Shown one piece after another: positions 1-8,395 of a stretch of 64,000 nt of DNA. The position numbers and the translations under genes are program-made. Origin of the DNA: JALYRV01 sp040902895 (lineage in GTDB: Bacteria > Acidobacteriota > Vicinamibacteria > Vicinamibacterales > SCN-69-37); assembly GCA_040902895.1 (NCBI GenBank), contig JBBDWL010000141.1, forward strand, positions 1 through 64,000. Direction: 5' to 3'. The notes under the pieces are model-generated. The model did not search any database. It was not told the DNA's origin and worked only from the letters and a program-made list of their open reading frames with translations. The first letter of the stretch is position 1, and the number at the start of each line of letters is the position of its first letter.

Positions 1-931
1 GGCCGGTCGTCAGCATGACCTTGGCCATGTTGTCGATGTGGCGCATCGTGATGAAATCTTCGAGGCCGTACAGCTTGCGCAGTGGAATGGCGAGGGTGAG
101 CACCATCGCGAAGCCGGCGTAGACGGCGCCCGCGACGAAATAGGGCGGGAAGATCGTCGCGTGCCAGCCTGGCAGGTTCGACGTCGCGAAGTCGAAGCTC
201 ACCACGGTGTGCACCGACAGCACCAGAGGCGTCGACAGGCCCGCCAGCAGCAGCGACGCTTTCTCGTAGCGTTCCCAATGGCGCGCCGAACCGCGCCAGC
301 CGAGCGCGAGCACGCCATAAATCCTGCGCGTGATGCCGTGCTTCGCCTTGTCGCGGAACGTCGCAAGGTCCGGGATCAGCCCGGTGTACCAGAAGAGCAC
401 TGACACCGTCGCGTAGGTCGACACCGCGAAGACGTCCCAGATCAGCGGGCTCTTGAAGTTGGGCCAGAGGCCCATCGTGTTCGGATACGGGAACAGCCAG
501 TAGGCCGCGAGCCACGGACGGCCCGTGTGGATGACCGGAAAGATCGCCGCGCAGGCCACGGCGAACAGCGTCATCGCCTCGGCAAACCGGTTGATCGACG
601 TGCGCCAGTCCTGCTTGAGCAGCAGCAGAATCGCCGAAATCAGCGTGCCGGCGTGGCCGATGCCGATCCACCAGACGAAGTTGATGATCGGAAACGCCCA
701 GCCGACCGGAATGTTGGTGCCCCAGATGCCGACGCCCTTGAGCAGCAGATAGACAAGCGAGATCGTGAGCACCAGCAGCAGGTTGAAGCTGATGAACGTG
801 ACGATGAACCACGCCATCGGCGTGTGCGGCGTCAGGACGACCGCGCTGATCTTGTCGGTGATCGTGCGGAACGTATGTCCCGGCGCGATCAACGGAATCG
901 TCTTGTTGCTCTCGTACGGCGCGTCAGCCAT
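1..931 (-). CDS. actC: Alternative complex III subunit ActC (NrfD-like membrane quinol-binding subunit), 3' end outside window
   Basis: This is the integral membrane subunit of the quinol:cytochrome c/electron acceptor oxidoreductase that replaces bc1 in many bacteria. The reading frame is open from the ATG at 931 to the window edge, giving 310 residues starting MADAPYESNKTIPLIAPG. It contains several long hydrophobic helices and the NrfD/PsrC-like stretch with WWIGIGHAGTLISAILLL. The ATG overlaps the actB stop (TAATG), so the genes are translationally coupled. The family has about 10 membrane helices and 450-480 residues, so roughly one third is missing to the left of the window. Identification rests on family resemblance plus the neighbouring actA and actB. 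Confidence 0.9.
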   Translation of the reverse strand, partial: MADAPYESNKTIPLIAPGHTFRTITDKISAVVLTPHTPMAWFIVTFISFNLLLVLTISLVYLLLKGVGIWGTNIPVGWAFPIINFVWWIGIGHAGTLISAILLLLKQDWRTSINRFAEAMTLFAVACAAIFPVIHTGRPWLAAYWLFPYPNTMGLWPNFKSPLIWDVFAVSTYATVSVLFWYTGLIPDLATFRDKAKHGITRRIYGVLALGWRGSARHWERYEKASLLLAGLSTPLVLSVHTVVSFDFATSNLPGWHATIFPPYFVAGAVYAGFAMVLTLAIPLRKLYGLEDFITMRHIDNMAKVMLTTG

Positions 932-3900
932 TAGTGCCCCATCGCCCCTGACGTGTGCGTCGCGGCCGGCTCGATCTCGGGATTCGGGTTCCGCACCGCG
1001 GCCAGATATGTCGTGCGTGGCCGTGTGTTGAGGTCCTCGAGAATTCCGTAATTGCGTTCCTGCGCCTTCAGCTTCGAGACGCGGCTGTTCGGATCATTCA
1101 GATCGCCGAAGACGATGGCGTCTGACGGACACGCCTGCTCGCAGGCCGTCTTGATTTCACCGTCCGCGATCGTGCGGCCTTCGGTCTTCGCATCGCCCCG
1201 CGCGTGGTTGATGCGCTGGACGCAGTACGTGCACTTCTCCATCACGCCGCGGCTGCGCACGGTGACGTCGGGATTGCGCATCATGTCGAACGAGGGCGTG
1301 GTGTAGTCGCTGTAGAGCAGGAAGTTGAAGCGCCGCACCTTGTACGGGCAGTTGTTCGAACAGTACCGCGTGCCGACGCAGCGGTTATAGACCATGTCGT
1401 TCAGGCCTTCCGCGCTGTGCGTCGTCGCCGCCACTGGACAGACCTGCTCGCACGGCGCGTTCTCGCACTGCATGCACGGCACGGGCTGGTGGTACGTCTC
1501 GGGCGTATCGATGTTGCCCGCGTAGTAGGTGTCGACGCGCAGCCAGTGCATTTCGCGGCCGCGCCCGACCCCTTCCTTGCCGACCACGGCGATGTTGTTC
1601 TCGGACTGGCACGCGATGATGCACACGCTGCAGCCGGTGCAGGTGCTCGTGTCGATGGCCATGCCCCACTTGTAGCCGTTGTATTCGAACTTCGGATACA
1701 GCGTCATGCCGGGCGCCGGCGTGTGCGCCATCTCGTGGACCACCGACGGATGCGCGGCGTACTGCTCCTTCGTGACGACCCGCACGAGATTGCGGCTCTC
1801 CATCGAGTGATGAACCTGCGTCGTCGAGATGTCGTACGTGCCGGCCTTCGTGATCTCGAGGCCTCCGTCGAACCAGGGCGCCTCGGCGCGGCGCAGCGTG
1901 AAGGCATTGAAGCCGACGTTGCTGCCGACGCGTCCCGCTTTCGTGCGGCCGTATCCGAAGTGCACGGTCACCGATTCCTCGGCGTGTCCGGGCTGCACCC
2001 AGATCGGCATCTGCTGCGCGGCCCCGCGATAGGTGAGCGTCGCGAGATCGCGGCTCTCGAGGCCAAGCCGCTGCGCAGTGCGCGGGCTCACATATGCGAC
2101 GGCGTCCCATGTGATCTTCGTGAGCGGCTTCGGCAGCTCCTGCAGCCAGGCGTTGTTCGCGAAGCGGCCGTCGAGGATCGTCGGATCGGGCCGGAAGACG
2201 ATCTCGAGCCCACTCATGTTCGTGGTGGGCTGGGTGGGTTGGGTCGCTCCGGTAGTTCCGGTGGCGGTGGGTTCAGTGGGGGCCGTGGGTTCGGTGGATG
2301 CCGCGTCGAACGACGATGTCCCTGCGATGAAGCCGTCGTGCAGCGCCTTGCGCCAGGTCTTGTCGAACGTCTCGCCAAATTCGATGTTCCACGCCGCCGT
2401 GGTCACACCGCCCATCGCGCGCGTCCAGTAGTCGCGCACGAGGTCAAGGCCCGACTTGTCGCCCTGGCCGTTCAACGCCGCGATCACGTCGAGCGCGGTC
2501 TTGCCGCCATAGAGCGGCGCGATCAGCGGCTGGATGATCGTCACGGCGCCATCGAAGCTGCGGATGTCGCCCCACGACTCGAGAAAGTGCGCTTCGTTCA
2601 GATGCCAGTGACAAAGCGTCGACGTTTCGTCGAGCGCCTGGCTCAAATGCACCCGCAACGGCACGCGATCGAGGTGATGGGCAAAACCAAGATGCCCCGG
2701 CGCAGTGAAGACGGGGTTGCCGCCCAACATGAGCAGCACTTCGACGCGGCCCGCCGCCATGTCGCCGACCAGCTCGCCGAGCGACGCGATGCCGTCACGG
2801 TTCGTGCCGGTGAGTGGCTCACCGTAGATGACCGTGGCCCCGACGTTGCCGAGCGACTCGTTCATCGCGCGCGCCAGGGCATGCACGGCGGGCGGCTGCG
2901 TGTCGCCCGCAATCACCACGGCGCGTCCGCGATGTGCCTGCAGATCCCTGGCAATCGCCGGAATCCACGTCGAGCGCACATCCTCGGGAATGTCGCCCGC
3001 CACGCCGGCCGCCGATCCCGCGCCAACCGCGCCGGCCAGCGCCGCCGCGAAGGCATGCACGTCGCGCGCGCGCAACGCCACGCGGTGATCCGCCTTCGCG
3101 CCAGTCACGGTCAGCGCCGGTTCCGCGACATAGAGGCGGTTCATGTCCTGGCCCGGATGATCGACGCGGCGCCGCTTCGCGAAATCCTTCTGCGCCCGCA
3201 CCATTCCGGGGCCCATCCCAAAGATGTCAGCGTCGAGCGCGACGACGATGTCGGCCTGTTCGAGGCGATAGGTCGCGGCCGCGGCGGCCGGAGCTGCACC
3301 CGACGTCTGCATGACGCCGAAAACGGGATCCCACTGATGCCACTTGGCGCCGGGGAACGTGCGCAGCAGCGTCTCTATCTGATCGAGCAGCGTGGGCGAC
3401 GTGATCGGTTCGGTCAGGATGCGGAAGCCTGCGCCCTGCGTCGCTGTCTGGGCATTGAGCTGGGCGCGCATCGCGGTGACGAAACTGTCCCAGGTGGACA
3501 CTTCCCCGCGGTGCAGAATCGTGCGCGACCGATCCGGATCGTACAGGTCGAGAATCGACGCCTGCCCGTAAATATCTGTGGCGCCTAGACTTGCGGGATG
3601 CTCTGGGTTTCCCTCGGTCTTGGTCGGACGCCCCATATGGCTTTCGGCCAGAAGCGGCATGCCGTAGCCGCCGAGCGGCATTGCGGTGGCGTAGAAAAGC
3701 GGCCGTCCGGGGACCAGTTCTTCCGGCTGCCGCACGTACGGGATGATTTTTTCGGGCGGCTGGCGTGTGCAGGCCGTGGCGCCTGCAAGGGCGATCGATG
3801 CGGCCATCAGCCGCAGGAAATCGCGGCGTCCTTTGGGATCGGTGAATTCCGATGCCTGCGACGGGAATTCCCGGTGCAGGAAGTCCTGGAACTCCGGAGT

Positions 3901-3981
3901 CCCCGCCAGCTCGTCGAGGCTGCGCCAGTAAGTGCGCCCGTCGAGTCCGTCCAGACGCGTACGAATCTCAGAGAAATTCAT
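931..3981 (-). CDS. actB: Alternative complex III subunit ActB (molybdopterin-oxidoreductase-like and iron-sulfur fusion)
   Basis: The 1016-residue product starts MNFSEIRTRLDGLDGRTYW. A twin-arginine-like segment (GRRDFLRLMAASIALAGATAC) is followed by a molybdopterin-oxidoreductase-like domain; in characterised ActB this domain carries no Mo cofactor. A Thr/Pro-rich low-complexity linker lies near residues 560-590. The C-terminal ferredoxin-like domain has four cysteine clusters: CTGCSVCIIAC, CMQCENAPCEQVC, CVGTRYCSNNC and CTYCVQR with CEQACPSDAI. By family knowledge it passes electrons between the ActA hemes and the membrane subunit ActC on the outer face of the membrane. It lies 30 bp after actA and overlaps actC. 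Confidence 0.95.
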   Translation of the reverse strand: MNFSEIRTRLDGLDGRTYWRSLDELAGTPEFQDFLHREFPSQASEFTDPKGRRDFLRLMAASIALAGATACTRQPPEKIIPYVRQPEELVPGRPLFYATAMPLGGYGMPLLAESHMGRPTKTEGNPEHPASLGATDIYGQASILDLYDPDRSRTILHRGEVSTWDSFVTAMRAQLNAQTATQGAGFRILTEPITSPTLLDQIETLLRTFPGAKWHQWDPVFGVMQTSGAAPAAAAATYRLEQADIVVALDADIFGMGPGMVRAQKDFAKRRRVDHPGQDMNRLYVAEPALTVTGAKADHRVALRARDVHAFAAALAGAVGAGSAAGVAGDIPEDVRSTWIPAIARDLQAHRGRAVVIAGDTQPPAVHALARAMNESLGNVGATVIYGEPLTGTNRDGIASLGELVGDMAAGRVEVLLMLGGNPVFTAPGHLGFAHHLDRVPLRVHLSQALDETSTLCHWHLNEAHFLESWGDIRSFDGAVTIIQPLIAPLYGGKTALDVIAALNGQGDKSGLDLVRDYWTRAMGGVTTAAWNIEFGETFDKTWRKALHDGFIAGTSSFDAASTEPTAPTEPTATGTTGATQPTQPTTNMSGLEIVFRPDPTILDGRFANNAWLQELPKPLTKITWDAVAYVSPRTAQRLGLESRDLATLTYRGAAQQMPIWVQPGHAEESVTVHFGYGRTKAGRVGSNVGFNAFTLRRAEAPWFDGGLEITKAGTYDISTTQVHHSMESRNLVRVVTKEQYAAHPSVVHEMAHTPAPGMTLYPKFEYNGYKWGMAIDTSTCTGCSVCIIACQSENNIAVVGKEGVGRGREMHWLRVDTYYAGNIDTPETYHQPVPCMQCENAPCEQVCPVAATTHSAEGLNDMVYNRCVGTRYCSNNCPYKVRRFNFLLYSDYTTPSFDMMRNPDVTVRSRGVMEKCTYCVQRINHARGDAKTEGRTIADGEIKTACEQACPSDAIVFGDLNDPNSRVSKLKAQERNYGILEDLNTRPRTTYLAAVRNPNPEIEPAATHTSGAMGH

Positions 3982-4011
3982 AGAGATAAGTGGGACCGTG
4001 CCGCCCGCCCC

Positions 4012-4671
4012 TTAGCGGTGGCACGTCGAGCAGCTGGTCAGATGCTCGACACTCGCGATCCCGTACTGCTGCTTCAGGCGATTCCCGAGCTCCAGCTGAT
4101 TTGCCGGGGCTTCGTACGCCATGTTGAACACTTCTTCCTTCGGTCTCAGGAACTTTTCGGGCGCCCGGTGGCATTCGAGGCACCACTCCATCTGCAGCGA
4201 CGCGTGCTGCAGCATCAGCGGCATCTGGTCCACACGCCCGTGGCAGGTTGCGCATCCGACGCCCTTGGCGACGTGCACCTGGTGGTTGAAATACACGAAA
4301 TCGGGCAGATCGTGCACGCGCGTCCATTCCAGAGGCGTGTTGTCACGGAAGCTGGCCCTGACCGGTTCGAGAATCGGCGCCTGATTCCACACCTGTGAGT
4401 GGCAGTTCATGCAGGTTTTGGTCGGCGGAATGTTCGCGAAGGCCGATGTCTCGACCGTGGTGTGGCAATAGCGGCAGTCGATGCCCATGCCGCCCACGTG
4501 GTGCGCGTGACTGAACTGAATGGGCTGGTCGACGTAGGCGTTCTGACCTGTCACGAAGGAGGATCGCATGAGCAGCATGACGACCCATCCGAGAAACGCG
4601 AGTGTGGCGACGACGCCGATGAGACTCGCTTTGGCCAGGGCATTCGAGCTTCGCTTGAATATCTGACTCAT
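4012..4671 (-). CDS. actA: Alternative complex III subunit ActA, pentaheme cytochrome c
   Basis: This 219-residue protein has one N-terminal membrane anchor (about residues 15-36, LIGVVATLAFLGWVVMLLM). It has five CxxCH heme c motifs: CRYCH, CMNCH, CATCH, CLECH and CSTCH, the last at the extreme C-terminus. Five hemes behind one anchor fit ActA of alternative complex III. It is the first gene of the actABC operon, and its promoter must lie in the divergent region up to 4839. Confidence 0.95.
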   Translation of the reverse strand: MSQIFKRSSNALAKASLIGVVATLAFLGWVVMLLMRSSFVTGQNAYVDQPIQFSHAHHVGGMGIDCRYCHTTVETSAFANIPPTKTCMNCHSQVWNQAPILEPVRASFRDNTPLEWTRVHDLPDFVYFNHQVHVAKGVGCATCHGRVDQMPLMLQHASLQMEWCLECHRAPEKFLRPKEEVFNMAYEAPANQLELGNRLKQQYGIASVEHLTSCSTCHR

Positions 4672-4773
4672 AAAAGAAGAGAGCCCCGTCGGCCGTCCGA
4701 GTAGCCTATCGAAAATACCAGCCGAAATTAAGGCGCCGCGGCCGAAAAATGCACGGCCGCGCCGGCTCTCGCC

Positions 4774-4779
4774 ATTATA
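4774..4779 (-). promoter_or_regulatory. Candidate -10 box for actABC
   Basis: On the minus strand this reads TATAAT, a perfect -10 hexamer, about 100 nt upstream of the actA ATG. No good -35 box is visible at 16-18 nt, because the spacer is occupied by the palindrome at 4781-4796. A promoter with a weak -35 and an operator in that place is often factor-controlled; this is inference. Confidence 0.4.
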
Positions 4780-4780
4780 G

Positions 4781-4796
4781 TGTGAAATCTTTCACA
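4781..4796. promoter_or_regulatory. CRP/FNR-type palindrome between actA and the ABC exporter
   Basis: TGTGAAATCTTTCACA is a 7-bp perfect inverted repeat with a 2-bp centre, and it matches the enterobacterial CRP consensus TGTGA-N6-TCACA exactly. It abuts the TATAAT of actA on the minus strand. On the plus strand its centre lies about 44 nt upstream of where transcription would start from the -10-like CATAGA at 4822-4827. The position fits a site that activates the exporter and blocks or modulates actABC. The binding protein is not in the window. Confidence 0.5.
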
Positions 4797-4839
4797 ACAT
4801 AAAACCCGGCCTTCCGCCTGTCATAGACTTGCCATCCCC

Positions 4840-5766
4840 ATGTCCGCCATCTCACTCGACCGCGTGACCAAGCGCTTCGGCGCGCACGTGGCCGTCAACG
4901 ACCTTTCGCTCGACGTGCCCGAGGGATCCATTTACGGCTTCATCGGCCCCAATGGCTCAGGGAAGACGACGACGATCAGGATGATCATGCACATCCTGCT
5001 GCCCGACTCCGGCCGCATCAGGGTGCTTGGGCGCGACGACACGCGCGCGGCGCGCGACGACATCGGCTTTCTGCCCGAAGAGCGCGGCCTTTATAAGAAG
5101 ATGCAGGTGCGCGCCCTGCTGCGGTACTACGGCGGGCTCAAAGGCCGCAGCAAGGCGGCGCTCGATCCGGTGATCGACGAATGGCTGGCGCGGCTTGGGC
5201 TGACCGAGTGGGCCGACAAGAAAATCGACACCCTGTCGAAGGGCATGGCCCAGAAGGTCCAGTTCATTTCGGCGATCGTGGTGAAGCCGCGGCTGGTGAT
5301 TCTCGACGAGCCGTTCTCGGGTCTGGATCCGGTCAACGCGCAGGCGCTGAAGGATGCGGTGCTCGAGCTGCGGCGGCAGGGCGTGACGGTGGTGTTCAGC
5401 ACGCACGACATGGCGACGGCCGAGCGGCTCTGCGATCGCATCTTCATGATCTACAAGGGCAACAAGGTGCTCGACGGCAGTCTCGAGGATGTGCAGTCGC
5501 GGTACGGGCACGACACGGTGCGCGTGCGGATCCCGGGCGGCGCCGCGGCGCTCTCTCGGTTCCCGGCCATCCAGTCCATCAACGATCACGGCAACTATCA
5601 GGACGTGCGGCTTGCCGGCGATCCGCAGCTGTTTCTGAACGAGCTGGTGCGGCTCGGGCCCGTCTATCACTTCGAAGTGACCAAGCCGTCGCTGCATGAC
5701 ATTTTCGTGCGCATCGCGAATCCGGCGGCCGACGAGATGGCCGCGAAGCTGGAGGTGTCGGAATGA
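4840..5766 (+). CDS. ABC exporter ATP-binding protein (NatA-like)
   Basis: This 308-residue ATPase has a Walker A motif GPNGSGKT (residues 36-43), a degenerate signature LSKGMAQK (132-139), Walker B LVILDEPF (152-159) and an H-loop in FSTHDMATAERLCD. The C-terminal region of about 100 residues is typical of ABC-2 exporter ATPases related to sodium or drug export. The stop overlaps the permease start by 4 bp, so the pair forms one transporter. The substrate cannot be read from the sequence. Confidence 0.92.
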   Translation: MSAISLDRVTKRFGAHVAVNDLSLDVPEGSIYGFIGPNGSGKTTTIRMIMHILLPDSGRIRVLGRDDTRAARDDIGFLPEERGLYKKMQVRALLRYYGGLKGRSKAALDPVIDEWLARLGLTEWADKKIDTLSKGMAQKVQFISAIVVKPRLVILDEPFSGLDPVNAQALKDAVLELRRQGVTVVFSTHDMATAERLCDRIFMIYKGNKVLDGSLEDVQSRYGHDTVRVRIPGGAAALSRFPAIQSINDHGNYQDVRLAGDPQLFLNELVRLGPVYHFEVTKPSLHDIFVRIANPAADEMAAKLEVSE

Positions 5767-6937
5767 ACCGCGTCTTCACCGTGGCGCAGATGGAATTCCT
5801 GACGCTGGTCAGGACCAAGGCGTTTCTGATCGGCATTCTGATGATGCCGGTGTTGATCGGGGTGTCGATCCTTTTTCAGGTCTACGCCGAGCGCCACGTC
5901 GACACGCAGGATCGCAGGATCGCGGTGATCGATCACAGCGGCACGCTGTATGACGCCGTTGCCGCGGCGGCCGCCAGGCACAACGCAGACGCAGGAGAGG
6001 CGGCCTCGCGGAAAGGGCCGCACTTCATCCCGTCGCGGGTGGACCTTTCCAGCCAGTCTGCCGATGCTGCGAAGCTCGAGCTTTCCGATCGCATCCGCTC
6101 CGAGGAGCTGTTTGCGTTCCTCGAGATTCCTGCCGACATTCTGGATGCGCCCCGCGACAAGGGGTCGGTGCGTTACTACACCGGCACGCCGTCCTACGAG
6201 CGGCTGCCCGAGTGGCTCGAGCGCGTGCTCAACGACGAGATCGCACGTCAGCGCTTCACACGCTCCGGCATCGATCCGGGGTTGGTCACCAAGCTCAATG
6301 CGCGTGTTGACCTTTCGAGTTTTGGGCTGGTGGAGCGGCAGGTCGACGGGACGATTGCGGAAGCCCGCGAGACCGACGCCATCGCGACGTTCGTGATGCC
6401 GTTCATATTCCTGTTCCTGATGTTCATGTCGGTGATGACCGGCGCCCAGCACCTGCTCAATGCCATCGTCGAAGAGAAGATGAGCAAGATCAGCGAGGTG
6501 TTGATCGGGTCGATCGAGCCGTTCAAGCTGCTGCTCGGCAAGCTGGTTGGCGTGGCCGGCGTGTCGGTGCTGCTTGCCGCGATCTATTTCGCGGGAGGCA
6601 TCTTCGCGATTTTCCAGAGCGGCCGGTGGGATCTGCTGCGCTTCGATCTGTTCGCGTGGTTCTTCCTGTTCCTGATCTGCGCCGTGCTGATGTACGGATC
6701 GATCTTTCTCGCGCTCGGGTCGGCATGCTCCGACCTGAAAGACGCGCAGAGCATGATGCAGCCCGCCATCCTGCTGATCATGCTGCCGTATCTGGCGTCG
6801 TTCATGGTGATTCGCGCGCCCGACTCGTCGCTGGCGGTGGGCATGTCGATGTTCCCAACCTTGACGCCCTTCATCATGATGATGCGCATGGCCATGCCGC
6901 CCGGCCCGCCCGTGTGGCAGGTTGCCGCCGCCGTGGC
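5763..6937 (+). CDS. ABC-2 exporter permease (NatB-like), C-terminus lost in the assembly gap
   Basis: About 391 residues are visible, starting MNRVFTVAQMEFLTLVRTKAF. There is a first membrane helix (residues 20-38), a large extracytoplasmic domain, and then a cluster of helices from about residue 210 (FVMPFIFLFLMFMSVMTGAQHLL, VSVLLAAIYFAGGIFAI, FFLFLICAVLMYGSIF). This is the usual ABC-2/NatB layout. The start overlaps the ATPase gene by 4 bp (ATGA). The reading frame runs into Ns at 6938, so the end of the protein is missing. Confidence 0.9.
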
Positions 6938-7037
6938 NNNNNNNNNNNNNNNNNNNNNNNNNNNNNNNNNNNNNNNNNNNNNNNNNNNNNNNNNNNNNNN
7001 NNNNNNNNNNNNNNNNNNNNNNNNNNNNNNNNNNNNN
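6938..7037. other. Assembly gap (100 N)
   Basis: This is a run of exactly 100 N, a placeholder of unknown true length. The bases on the two sides do not match each other. It removes the end of the permease and the start of the ureohydrolase, and could hide further sequence. Confidence 0.99.
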
Positions 7038-7868
7038 GTGGGCGTCCCCTACGACGGCGGCACGTCGTATCGGCCGGGCGCGCGGCTTGGGCCGCGCGAG
7101 ATTCGCAGTCAGTCGTCGCTGATCCGCACCTGGAGCTACTTTCTCAAGGTCCATCCGTTCGAACGCCTGCGCGTGATCGATTACGGCGACATCGATGTGC
7201 CGCCGATCGGGATCGAGCGCGCGCTCGACGTGATCGAACAGGGCGCCGCGGCCATTCACGCAGCCGGCGCCACGCCGCTGGCCGTGGGCGGCGATCATTC
7301 GATCTCGCTGCCGCTGCTGCGCGCCGCCGCGAAACAGCACGGCCCGCTCGCGCTCGTGCAGTTCGACTCGCATATCGACACCTGGGACGACTACTTCGGC
7401 GGCAAGTACTTTCATGGCTCGCCGTTCCGGCGCGCCATCGAAGAAGGACTGATCCGCAAAGACCGTTTCATCCAGGTCGGCATTCGCGGGCCCATGTACG
7501 GCGAGGCCGAGTTCGATTTTCACCGCGAGCACGGCATCCGCGTCGTCGACATCGACGCCGTGAAGCGCGAAGGCATCGACTGGACGATCGATCAGATGCG
7601 CGGCGCGCTCGACGGACCGGTCTACCTCACGTTCGACATCGACAGCGTCGATCCTGCCTACGCGCCGGGGACGGGCACGCCGGAGGCCGGCGGCCTCACG
7701 AGCCACGAAGCGCAGCGGCTCGTCCGGGGGCTCGCCGGCCTCGACATCGTGGCGGCCGATCTCGTCGAAGTGTCGCCGCCATTCGACGGTCCCGGGCAGA
7801 TCACGTCGCTGCTGGCGGCGAACCTGCTGTTCGAAACGCTGTGTGTGATGGCAGTGCGAAAACGCTGA
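7038..7868 (+). CDS. Ureohydrolase (agmatinase / guanidino-acid hydrolase type), N-terminus lost in the gap
   Basis: 276 residues of an arginase-superfamily enzyme remain, which hydrolyses a guanidino group to urea with a binuclear Mn site. The metal-binding motifs are GGDHS, FDSHIDTWD and FDIDSVDPAYAPGTGTPE. The DSHxDTWD form (Ser where arginases have Ala) and the closing PEAGGLT are more like agmatinase or guanidinobutyrase/propionase than arginase. Specificity is not decidable here. The first visible codon, GTG at 7038, is internal (VGVPYDGG is a conserved early motif), so about 30-50 residues are missing. The stop overlaps the next ATG (TGATG). Confidence 0.88.
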   Translation: MGVPYDGGTSYRPGARLGPREIRSQSSLIRTWSYFLKVHPFERLRVIDYGDIDVPPIGIERALDVIEQGAAAIHAAGATPLAVGGDHSISLPLLRAAAKQHGPLALVQFDSHIDTWDDYFGGKYFHGSPFRRAIEEGLIRKDRFIQVGIRGPMYGEAEFDFHREHGIRVVDIDAVKREGIDWTIDQMRGALDGPVYLTFDIDSVDPAYAPGTGTPEAGGLTSHEAQRLVRGLAGLDIVAADLVEVSPPFDGPGQITSLLAANLLFETLCVMAVRKR

Positions 7869-8395
7869 TGGATTCCTTCTCACACGCGGGCTGGGGATAC
7901 GTCGTTTCGAAACACAAAGGCATGGCGTGGTGGGGAGCGTTGGCCGGCGCGATGCCGGATCTGCTGTTCTTCGTTCCGTCGCGCATCGAGCAGGTCGTCG
8001 AACATGGCTGGGCGGGCCTGCGCATCGGCAGCGAACCGGGCATCTGGCGCATGGATGGTCCGCCGCTGCCGCCGGATCTCGTCGAGGCGTACTGGCGCTA
8101 CTACGTGTGGAGTCACAGCCTGATCGTGCTCGGTGCGGTAACGGCCGCCGTCGCGCTCACGCGGTTTCGCCGGTGGTGCTGGCTGGCCGTGCCGTACGGC
8201 TTGCACATCCTGATGGATCTGCCCACGCACGAGCGCTACGAAGGACGCCCGCTCTATCCGTTATCGGACTGGCACTTCATCGGCCTGTCATGGGGCGACC
8301 CGCGCATCTTCTGGCCCAACGTCGCGGCATTGGCGCTCGCGCTTTGGCTGGTGAATCGCCCGCGAGCCTCAGAAGCCGCGCCCAGAAAGCCATGA
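7868..8395 (+). CDS. Small membrane protein, possibly of the YdjM/DUF457 metal-dependent hydrolase-like group
   Basis: This 175-residue product starts MDSFSHAGWGYVVSKHKG and has three or four hydrophobic segments. Polar residues are spaced like the membrane hydrolase-like family: an N-terminal His, then PDLLFF, SHSLIV and HILMDLPTHE. The start overlaps the ureohydrolase stop by one base, and the stop overlaps the next start. The assignment is by residue pattern only; it could be an unrelated four-helix protein. Confidence 0.6.
   Translation: MDSFSHAGWGYVVSKHKGMAWWGALAGAMPDLLFFVPSRIEQVVEHGWAGLRIGSEPGIWRMDGPPLPPDLVEAYWRYYVWSHSLIVLGAVTAAVALTRFRRWCWLAVPYGLHILMDLPTHERYEGRPLYPLSDWHFIGLSWGDPRIFWPNVAALALALWLVNRPRASEAAPRKP

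Noticed and set aside
1204..3588. Long plus-strand open frame of 794 codons
   Set aside because: It is antisense to actB, rich in Arg/His/Ala without family motifs, a usual shadow of high-GC coding sequence.
6883..7092. First N gap also being a false join like the second
   Set aside because: The bases on the two sides do not match, and both flanking proteins lack their ends, so real sequence is missing.
5667..7883. Long minus-strand open frame of 738 codons across the N gap
   Set aside because: Antisense to the ABC exporter and ureohydrolase genes, low-complexity composition, and only continuous because Ns contain no stop.
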